From Blastocatellia bacterium (GTDB lineage Bacteria > Acidobacteriota > Blastocatellia > Chloracidobacteriales > JADJPF01): a DNA stretch of 5,628 bases. A program made the position numbers and the translations under genes. Every line of letters starts with the position of its first letter. Positions within the stretch are counted from its first letter, which is position 1. The notes beneath the pieces were generated by a model. That model was not told the origin of the DNA, did no database searches, and saw only the letters and a program-made list of their open reading frames with translations. Of the stretch, positions 1-4,943 are shown one piece after another. The stretch spans positions 1 through 5,628 of the forward strand of contig JAHFUF010000382.1 in NCBI GenBank assembly GCA_023265235.1. The letters run 5' to 3'.

Positions 1-4
1 GACA

Positions 5-38
5 GAAAAATAGAGGCAAGAATAAGCTTCTTGCCTCT
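5..38 (-). terminator. Rho-independent terminator after the pilT-like gene
   Basis: Positions 12-22 and 28-38 form a perfect 11-bp stem (AGAGGCAAGAA / TTCTTGCCTCT) with a 5-nt loop. Read on the minus strand, the stem is followed by A-TTTTT-C (positions 11 to 5), the U-tract expected of an intrinsic terminator. The plus-strand side has no U-run, so it acts for minus-strand transcription. It lies about 80 bp past the pilT-like stop codon and most likely ends that transcript. Confidence 0.8.
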
Positions 39-70
39 TAAGCTAAGTACTATATAAGTATTATGACCTA

Positions 71-106
71 AATCAAATAATCACTAAAGCACATGATTAT
101 TTGATT
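71..106. repeat. 13-bp perfect inverted repeat downstream of the pilT-like gene
   Basis: AATCAAATAATCA (71-83) and TGATTATTTGATT (94-106) are exact reverse complements around a 10-nt loop, starting 10 bp past the pilT-like stop codon. The stem is very AT-rich and has no U-tract, so it is a weak terminator at best. It could instead be an mRNA 3'-end stabilising hairpin or a dyad protein site. The stronger terminator follows at 5-38. Confidence 0.6.
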
Positions 107-115
107 GGCTAAAAG

Positions 116-1348
116 CTATCTCTTTTGATAAATATCCTCTCTAAAAACCTTTTCAGGATTAGTAGCATTAGCTTTAACTGTGTCCTTATCAATCAACCCC
201 CTTTTGTAGAGTTGTCCTATATGCATATCAAAGCTTTGCATACCATCATCCTTACCATTTTCCTCAATATAGGAGACTATATCAGGTAGCTTTTCTTGAT
301 CAGCAATAAGTTTCTTTATCCCTGCTGTCATATGGAAAATCTCTAGTGCTGGTATTAAATCATACATAGCATCACTGTCTTTCTCTTTGTTCATTGGTAA
401 TAATCTCTGTGTGACTATTGTTTGTAATGTATGACTTAAACGACTACAAATTGATGCTCTTTCTTGTGGTGGATAATAATTTATTATTCTTTGAAATGTT
501 GTTTGTACATCATCTGTATGAATACTTGATATTACTAGTTGTCCTGTTTCAGCCACGTTTAACGCAGCTTCAAAGGTTTCTCCATCACGAATTTCTCCTA
601 TCATTATTACATCAGCACTTTGGCGTAAAGCAGAACGTACTGCACTTTGATAGTCTTTTATATCCTCATCTACTTCCCTTTGGGAAATTAAACACAAGCT
701 TTCTTGATGGATATATTCTATTGGGTTTTCTAGGGTAATAATATGTCCTGAACGAGTTTTATTTATTTTCTCTATTAGTGCTGCAATAGTAGTAGATTTC
801 CCTTGTCTATTCTTGCCACTAATTAATATTAGTCCTGCCCTTGAATATGCTATTTTCTCTACTTCTTCTGATAAATTAAGCTCTTGAAATGAACGTAATT
901 TATTAGGAATAATTCTCATTACTATTCGTAACTTCCCTGTTACCTTGTAGATACTAGCCCTAAAGCGAGCAACACCTTCTATCTGATAGCTTACTTCTTT
1001 TGAGTCAAAGTCAGCCCAATCAACATCTTTTTCTGATAGTAAAATGTTGGCAATGGCATATGTGTCACTAGCAGTAAGCACCTTTTCTATTTTGTACTCT
1101 ACTAACCTATTACCAGTACGACAATCTGGCATTCTTCCTACAGAAAAGATTACATCTGCCACATTAAACTCTGTCAATTGTGTTAAAAATTTATCAAATC
1201 TCTCTTTATTAAAATATGCATCTGATTTCCTTCTACTACTATTTCTTATATTACTGCTTATATTATTGGTACTACTATTTATACTACTGTTTATATTAGT
1301 ACTGGCATTACTATTAGTATTACTATTGATTTCTACCTTATCTTTCAT
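116..1348 (-). CDS. pilT: PilT/PilU-family type IV pilus retraction ATPase
   Basis: This 410-residue protein is a hexameric AAA-like secretion ATPase of the PilT branch, which powers pilus retraction (twitching, DNA uptake) from the cytoplasmic face of the inner membrane. Visible features in order: an Asn/Ser-rich low-complexity leader (residues 7-38), a PAS-like N-terminal domain (about 48-150), Walker A GKNRQGKS (178-185), Asp box GHIITLENPIEYIHQ (201-215), Walker B DVIMIGEIRD (246-255) and His box GQLVISSIHTD (269-279). The C-terminal PilT region ends in GMQSFDMHIGQLYKRGLI (369-386). The usual AIRNLIREGK motif is degraded to AGIKKLIADQEK, and the Asp box has ENPIE where PilT normally has EDPIE, so a PilU-like or divergent paralogue is possible. 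PilT is normally about 345 residues; the excess is mostly the leader. The start is backed by AGGGGG at 1354-1359. No other pil gene is in the window. A TATAAA-like -10 at 1384-1389 has no good -35, so cotranscription with the upstream ORF6N gene is possible. Confidence 0.9.
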   Translation of the reverse strand: MKDKVEINSNTNSNASTNINSSINSSTNNISSNIRNSSRRKSDAYFNKERFDKFLTQLTEFNVADVIFSVGRMPDCRTGNRLVEYKIEKVLTASDTYAIANILLSEKDVDWADFDSKEVSYQIEGVARFRASIYKVTGKLRIVMRIIPNKLRSFQELNLSEEVEKIAYSRAGLILISGKNRQGKSTTIAALIEKINKTRSGHIITLENPIEYIHQESLCLISQREVDEDIKDYQSAVRSALRQSADVIMIGEIRDGETFEAALNVAETGQLVISSIHTDDVQTTFQRIINYYPPQERASICSRLSHTLQTIVTQRLLPMNKEKDSDAMYDLIPALEIFHMTAGIKKLIADQEKLPDIVSYIEENGKDDGMQSFDMHIGQLYKRGLIDKDTVKANATNPEKVFREDIYQKR

Positions 1349-1353
1349 GATTT

Positions 1354-1359
1354 CCCCCT
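1354..1359 (-). promoter_or_regulatory. Ribosome binding site of the pilT-like gene
   Basis: The minus strand reads AGGGGG, five bases before the ATG at 1348. It supports the start that includes the Asn/Ser-rich leader. Confidence 0.7.
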
Positions 1360-1434
1360 GATTTAGCTGTTTTGTTTATTTAGTTTATAGGGTAGCTAAT
1401 TAAATCAATTAATAGCTAGTATTTACAGATTACA

Positions 1435-1540
1435 GATCAACAAGTGCTTCTTACAGATTAACAAATATTGCTTATGGACTAACAAGTCCTACTATTTATG
1501 AATCAACAAGTGAGTGTTACTACTTATGGATTAACAAGTG
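1435..1540. repeat. Five degenerate direct repeats (GAtTAACAAGTG type)
   Basis: Copies related to GATTAACAAGTG begin at about 1435, 1456, 1477, 1501 and 1529, spaced 21, 21, 24 and 28 bp. The last three are preceded by TATG, so the unit is longer than the core. They occupy most of the gap between the ORF6N-Fis stop codon and the pilT-like gene. The final copy overlaps the last codons and stop of the ORF6N-Fis gene (encoding ...LVNP). Possible roles are direct-repeat regulator sites or a decayed minisatellite; nothing in the sequence decides between them. Confidence 0.6.
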
Positions 1541-2309
1541 TTAATAGACCTACTACTTTTAGATTATGACTTTTCATCAAGCGATAAAAAGTAGACCTAG
1601 GTATCCCTGATAGTTCCATTGCCTTTTGAGCATCATTTCCTGATTCTCTTAGTACCTTTATCAGCAACTCTCGTTCCATAGCCTCCATTGCATCCTTGTA
1701 CTGATACGTAGGGCAAAAAATCTCAAACCCGTCATTCTTTGCTAGTTCTTGCTTGTTTGATTTTTCTGCCAACATCTTTTTAGGCTCTTGTATAGGCTTT
1801 TTTAATTGGCTATTTCCCTCTTCTATTAGCGATTCTGCTTTTCTAGCTAATTCTTGGTTACTTTGGTTATTTTGGCTATTTTGATTACTTTGGCTATTAA
1901 TGAGAAAGTGACGCAACTTAACAAATGTTCGCATAATAGCAATATTTAATTGGATTGCCTTTTCACTATTAATAACACTAGAAAGCATTGCTACACCTTG
2001 TTCTGTGAATACATAGGGTAAATATTTGGCATGTTTTCCACGTCCAGTTTCTAAGGTCACAAACTGTGACCTTAGAGCATCGTATTCCATATGATTTAAT
2101 TGAAACATAAAATCTTCTGGGAAACGATCAGGGTTACGTTTTATTTGCTCGTTAAGTCTTTTAGTTTTTATTTCGTAGAGTTCTGCCAAATCAGAATCAA
2201 GCATCACTTTTTGTCCGCGTATTAAGTGGATGTGCTGCTCAACTTGCTCCAGTGAGCCTAATAATTGCTGTTTGTCTTTACCAATATACTTATCTGATTT
2301 TTTTCCCAT
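1524..2309 (-). CDS. ORF6N-domain protein fused to a Fis-type helix-turn-helix
   Basis: This 261-residue protein has an ORF6N domain at about residues 24-135: IRGQKVMLDSDLAELYEI, then RFPEDFMFQL, the LRSQFVTLETGRGKH segment, and YVFTEQGVAMLSSVI. ORF6N is a DNA-binding-associated domain of phage and mobile-element origin, common in bacterial chromosomes. A Gln/Asn-rich linker follows (139-152), then a charged segment and a C-terminal module (about 189-249) ending in a Fis-type HTH (RELLIKVLRESGNDAQKAMELSGIPRSTFYRLMK, seen at 213-246). That module is nearly the same as the C-terminus of the upstream sigma-54 activator. Ordinary ORF6N proteins end in a coiled coil, so this fusion is unusual. The last residues (LLTLVNP) run into a flanking repeat and may be a secondary extension. 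The ATG start has AAGGAT at 2318-2323. The codons for LRSQFVTLE lie in a palindrome like those in the array just upstream. Likely a transcription factor; its target is inferred only. Confidence 0.88.
   Translation of the reverse strand: MGKKSDKYIGKDKQQLLGSLEQVEQHIHLIRGQKVMLDSDLAELYEIKTKRLNEQIKRNPDRFPEDFMFQLNHMEYDALRSQFVTLETGRGKHAKYLPYVFTEQGVAMLSSVINSEKAIQLNIAIMRTFVKLRHFLINSQSNQNSQNNQSNQELARKAESLIEEGNSQLKKPIQEPKKMLAEKSNKQELAKNDGFEIFCPTYQYKDAMEAMERELLIKVLRESGNDAQKAMELSGIPRSTFYRLMKSHNLKVVGLLTLVNP
1571..1750. repeat. Duplicated HTH module, copy 1 (inside the ORF6N-Fis gene)
   Basis: This stretch aligns without gaps to 2761-2940 at a constant offset of 1190 bp. By my hand count 144 of 180 positions match (about 80%). 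It encodes the segment FCPTYQYKDAMEAMEREL through the Fis-type HTH. Similarity fades at the 3' end of the coding frame and in the linker, so a discrete module was copied rather than a whole gene. Confidence 0.85.
2052..2074. repeat. Array-type palindrome embedded in the ORF6N coding sequence
   Basis: TAAGGTCACA (2052-2061), a 3-bp centre AAC, and TGTGACCTTA (2065-2074) form a perfect 10-3-10 palindrome. It matches the architecture and consensus of the ten units at 2330-2740, including the flanking GAGC and TTTC. Read as codons on the minus strand it gives LRSQFVTL (residues 79-86 of the ORF6N-Fis protein), within the ORF6N domain. Confidence 0.9.
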
Positions 2310-2317
2310 ATTATTTT

Positions 2318-2323
2318 ATCCTT
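2318..2323 (-). promoter_or_regulatory. Ribosome binding site of the ORF6N-Fis gene
   Basis: The minus strand reads AAGGAT, eight bases before the ATG at 2309. It lies just outside the first palindrome unit (2333-2355), so a hairpin formed by that unit in the mRNA would sit immediately upstream of the ribosome site. Confidence 0.65.
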
Positions 2324-2329
2324 GTTTAT

Positions 2330-2740
2330 CTTTAAGGTCGCAGATTGCGACCTTAGAACTTTCTATTTCAATCTTTAAGGTCGCAATTTGTGACCTCAAA
2401 GCTCTTGTTTCACCTTTAAGGTCGCAATCTGCGACCTTAGAACTCTTGTTTCATCTTTGAGGTACCAATTTGGTACCTCAAATCCTCTTGTTTCATCTTT
2501 AAGGTACCAAATTGGTACCTTAGAACTCGCTATCTCGCCTTTAAGATACCGATCTACGCCCCTAGAACTCACCGTTTCACCTTTAAGGTCGCAATCTGCG
2601 ACCTCAAACCCTATTATCTCACTTTTAAGGTACCAATTTGTGACCTCAAACCCTCTTGTTTCATCTTTAAGGTCGCAGTCTGTGACCTTAAAGCTCTTGT
2701 TTCATTTTTGAGGTTGCAATTTGTGACCTCAAACCCTCTA
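2330..2740. repeat. Array of ten 23-bp palindromes at about 42-bp period
   Basis: Ten units have left arms starting at 2333, 2376, 2417, 2458, 2500, 2542, 2584, 2626, 2668 and 2709, giving periods of 43, 41, 41, 42, 42, 42, 42, 42 and 41 bp. Each unit is 10-bp arm, 3-bp centre, 10-bp arm, separated by about 19 bp of related spacer (often CTCTTGTTTCATCTT). Two arm families occur: GGTCGCA/TGCGACC (perfect in units 1 and 3) and GGTACCA/TGGTACC (perfect in units 4 and 5). Unit 6 is decayed and unit 8 is a chimera of the two families. The array fills the whole gap between the sigma-54 activator stop and the ORF6N-Fis gene, so it lies in the leader or read-through transcript of the latter. There is no CRISPR-like pattern: the palindrome and its spacer are both repeated, and spacers are not unique. 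No gene is seen here. Confidence 0.93.
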
Positions 2741-4567
2741 TTACTTAATTAACCCAGAGGTTTTCATCAAACGATAAAAAGTAGACTTAGGTAGCCCTGA
2801 TAATTCCATTGCTAGCTGTGTGTCACTTCCTGATTCTTTTAGTAAGTTTACTAGTAATTCTCGTCCCATAAACTCCATTGCATCTTTATACTGATATGTT
2901 GGACAAAAAACATTAAATCCTTCTCTATTTGCTAGCTCTTGCTCGCCTTCTCCCTTCAACATCTCTTTACTAATTAATTTACTGCCTTGTTGTTTGGGCT
3001 GTCTGGTAATAGTAATAGCTTTTCTTAATAAGTCTCGTAGCTCCCTAACATTAGAAGAGTACATTCTGCTTTCTAGATATTCTTTTGCTTCTTTTGCCAG
3101 ACTTAAATCACTAGCGTTCTCTCGCCTTAGTATTTCCTGAGCAATAGGTAAAATGTCTTCTCTACGCTCAGATAACGCTGGTACTTTAATGCTAAGAGTA
3201 AAGCGGTTAATTAGCTCGTGTCTTATAGGAGATTCAATCCCCTTTCTATCTAGTTCCGCCAACTCTTCTACCCTTTGATTAGTAGCAGCTATTATTCTCA
3301 CATTAGCTTTTTTTGTTATGGCACTACCAACGGGGTTGTATTCCAAATTGTCAATCAAACGAAATAGCTTTGCTTGTAAGTCACGTTTTAATTCTGCTAT
3401 TTCATCTAGAAATAGTGTCCCGCCTTCACTTGCTCCAACATAACCTAGTTTGTCCTTGTCTGCCCCAGTAAATGCTCCTTTTACACAACCAAATATTTCA
3501 CTATCTATTAGGTTTTCTGCAATTGCTCTACAGTTAACAATCACAAATGGTTTTTTAGCCCGGTCACTATACTGTTGGATAGCATGAGCAATAGGCTCTT
3601 TTCCTGCTCCACTGGGGCCAGTAATCAATACTGGATAATCACAGCTACTTGCCCTTAATATTTCCTCTTTTAGTTGTGCCATCACATCGCTAACATAAAC
3701 TAGCTGCCCAATCCTAAACCCTTCTCTAATAACATCAGTAAATCTATGCTCTAGTAAACGGCAATAACTGGCTTCTCTACGTTTCCCTAAGCTCTCTAAA
3801 ACTCCATTAGCATTAGCTAATAACCTCCTGGACTGATCTAAATCTATACCACATTGGGCTAGTTCTATTTGGCTTAAAGCTAATAGATAAACTATCTTTA
3901 GCTCAGTAAAGGTTTCAATTGCTAAAGCTAAATGTTGTTGTGATACTTTTTCTGAGAATGAGCTATAGCGTCTTAAACATCCTATTAAATAATTAGCATA
4001 AGCTTGAATCAAAATATTACTGCTCTTAAAATCAATTAGGTTATCAATATTAACTTTAGTACAACCACCTATTTCTATATCAACATTAAATGAAAGTAAT
4101 TTTACTAGATCAGTTAAATCTTTATTTACATTATCATCTCGTAGCGTTGCAGCATTAATATATTGTCTAGCCAAATCTTTATTACCAAGCTTTAGTGTCA
4201 TATGAGTAAGGGCAAGGTAAGCAATGACTTTTTTTCTGCCAGTTATTTCTGAGAGTAGATGGGCTATCCGCTCATTTATTGCCTTATCATCACCAAGGTT
4301 TTCCCAACTAAGCACGATTAACTCTAAAAGTTTTTTCTCTTGGGCTTCTATGTCTATTTGCCCTGCTTGACCCGCTTGTCCTAAGGATAGGATATTTCTA
4401 GATTTAATCTCATCACCAGAAATCAAAGCTAGTACTAGGTTTAACGGTAGATTTAACAGCTTATCCTTGTTTTGATTGTTTTCATTGTTAGGGTTATTTT
4501 GATAGTTGTAATTGTTCTGATTATCCTTATTTTGATTATTAAGCAGTTTACCAGTAAGTCGTGCCAT
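2741..4567 (-). CDS. Sigma-54-dependent transcriptional activator (bEBP) with helical N-terminal region
   Basis: This 608-residue protein is a bacterial enhancer-binding protein, an ATPase that remodels sigma-54 RNA polymerase. Using the start at 4567: an Asn/Gln-rich tract (about 10-36), a mostly helical, possibly TPR-like region (about 38-280) with no receiver or GAF motifs that I can see, then the AAA+ domain. That domain shows Walker A GPSGAGKE (317-324), an intact sigma-54-contacting GAFTGA loop (364-369), Walker B TLFLDE (384-389), sensor I AATN (427-430), arginine-finger segment RHELINRF (449-456) and VRELRDLL (507-514). A Fis-type HTH ends the protein (about 570-605). An upstream in-frame ATG at 4582 would add five residues (MGGKT), but GGAGG at 4575-4579 is ideally placed for 4567, so I prefer the later start. 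Without a receiver, activation probably comes through the N-terminal region or a partner. No convincing -24/-12 promoter was found by eye in the window, so its target is unknown. Confidence 0.93.
   Translation of the reverse strand: MARLTGKLLNNQNKDNQNNYNYQNNPNNENNQNKDKLLNLPLNLVLALISGDEIKSRNILSLGQAGQAGQIDIEAQEKKLLELIVLSWENLGDDKAINERIAHLLSEITGRKKVIAYLALTHMTLKLGNKDLARQYINAATLRDDNVNKDLTDLVKLLSFNVDIEIGGCTKVNIDNLIDFKSSNILIQAYANYLIGCLRRYSSFSEKVSQQHLALAIETFTELKIVYLLALSQIELAQCGIDLDQSRRLLANANGVLESLGKRREASYCRLLEHRFTDVIREGFRIGQLVYVSDVMAQLKEEILRASSCDYPVLITGPSGAGKEPIAHAIQQYSDRAKKPFVIVNCRAIAENLIDSEIFGCVKGAFTGADKDKLGYVGASEGGTLFLDEIAELKRDLQAKLFRLIDNLEYNPVGSAITKKANVRIIAATNQRVEELAELDRKGIESPIRHELINRFTLSIKVPALSERREDILPIAQEILRRENASDLSLAKEAKEYLESRMYSSNVRELRDLLRKAITITRQPKQQGSKLISKEMLKGEGEQELANREGFNVFCPTYQYKDAMEFMGRELLVNLLKESGSDTQLAMELSGLPKSTFYRLMKTSGLIK
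2761..2940. repeat. Duplicated HTH module, copy 2 (inside the sigma-54 activator gene)
   Basis: This is the partner of 1571-1750. It encodes FCPTYQYKDAMEFMGREL through LPKSTFYRLMK. Because a Fis-type HTH is standard in enhancer-binding proteins and not in ORF6N proteins, this copy is the likelier donor. Confidence 0.85.
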
Positions 4568-4574
4568 AGTTTTT

Positions 4575-4579
4575 CCTCC
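4575..4579 (-). promoter_or_regulatory. Ribosome binding site deciding the start of the sigma-54 activator
   Basis: The minus strand reads GGAGG seven bases before the ATG at 4567. The same bases would be codons 2-3 if the ATG at 4582 were used, so this site argues for the shorter 608-residue protein. Confidence 0.8.
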
Positions 4580-4623
4580 CATTCACAATACACTTAGAGA
4601 ACTTAAAGAATATTGATCTAGAT

Positions 4624-4652
4624 ATTATATTTGCTATAATTCATAAATGCAA
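4624..4652 (-). promoter_or_regulatory. Candidate sigma-70-type promoter of the sigma-54 activator
   Basis: On the minus strand, TTGCAT (4647-4652) and TATAAT (4624-4629) are separated by 17 bp. The -10 is a consensus match and the -35 matches three of six positions. Transcription would start near 4617, giving a leader of about 50 nt before the ATG at 4567. The region is very AT-rich, so chance matches to -10 boxes are expected. Confidence 0.4.
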
Positions 4653-4772
4653 ATTATTAATGATATAATACTTGATATTTTTATAGTAAATAAATTAAAT
4701 TAATATTATTAACGTCGGATAATAAACATAACTAATAGTCTGAGCTAGTAGCCTGAAAAGCCTTATTATTAT

Positions 4773-4826
4773 TTTAGCTGGTTTAGCTGGTTTAGCTGGT
4801 TTAGCTGGTTTAGCTGGTTTAGCTGG
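4773..4826. repeat. Six perfect tandem copies of TTTAGCTGG
   Basis: Six identical 9-bp units run head to tail without interruption. Each unit has the self-complementary core AGCT. Perfect identity suggests recent slippage expansion and likely copy-number variation between strains. The tract is not inside a gene and lies about 120 bp upstream of the candidate promoter of the sigma-54 activator. Confidence 0.9.
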
Positions 4827-4851
4827 TTGACTCAGATTAATAGCCAACAAT

Positions 4852-4900
4852 CTAGTAGCCAACAATTAAACTATTGACTTGTTAACTTGTTGGCTACTAG
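4852..4900. repeat. 14-bp perfect inverted repeat after the partial gene
   Basis: CTAGTAGCCAACAA (4852-4865) and TTGTTGGCTACTAG (4887-4900) are exact reverse complements around a 21-nt loop, starting 44 bp past the stop of the 4944-5628 gene. A direct copy of TAGCCAACAAT also sits at 4841-4851, beside the one at 4856-4866. It may form a terminator-like hairpin for the minus-strand transcript, but no U-tract follows. A small palindromic repeat element is an alternative. Confidence 0.65.
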
Positions 4901-4943
4901 GTACTAGTTTAGGTTAGTGCAGTTTAATTTAATTTAGGTTAGT

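Larger units (their letters stand above)
4583..4943. other. Gene-free repeat-rich intergenic region
   Basis: These 361 bp hold no credible open reading frame. From high to low coordinates they contain two copies of TTTAGGTTAGT (about 4908 and 4933), a 14-bp inverted repeat (4852-4900), six 9-bp tandem units (4773-4826), and a very AT-rich stretch (4583-4740) carrying the probable promoter of the sigma-54 activator. Confidence 0.75.

Noticed and set aside
418..738. Plus-strand open frame of 106 codons antisense to pilT
   Set aside because: It lies wholly within a strongly supported pilT-family gene, has no recognisable domain, and its Leu/Phe-rich content is the mirror of the coding strand.
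1044..1361. Plus-strand open frame of 105 codons ending in a Leu/Ile-rich, membrane-like tail
   Set aside because: The hydrophobic tail is the reverse complement of the Asn/Ser-rich leader of the pilT-like protein, so the apparent membrane segment is an artefact.
1349..1523. Sigma-54 (-24/-12) promoter before the pilT-like gene
   Set aside because: I searched the minus strand by eye for GG-N10-GC with flanking consensus and found no convincing match. The same holds for the gap before the ORF6N-Fis gene.
2230..2711. Plus-strand open frames across the palindrome array with a 14-residue repeat (LRSQxAT / LRYQxGT)
   Set aside because: No ribosome site or credible start is present, the two frames break at about 2457 where the period slips to 41 bp, and one unit is decayed. 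The openness follows from palindromes and the near-42-bp period. The encoded peptides are discussed as a finding, not as genes.
2330..2740. CRISPR array
   Set aside because: Intervals between the palindromes are similar to one another rather than unique, the period is only about 42 bp with 19-bp intervals, repeats are degenerate, and there are no cas genes.
4568..4582. Upstream ATG at 4582 as start of the sigma-54 activator
   Set aside because: Codons 2-3 of that version are an ideal ribosome site (GGAGG) seven bases before the ATG at 4567, while nothing similar precedes 4582.
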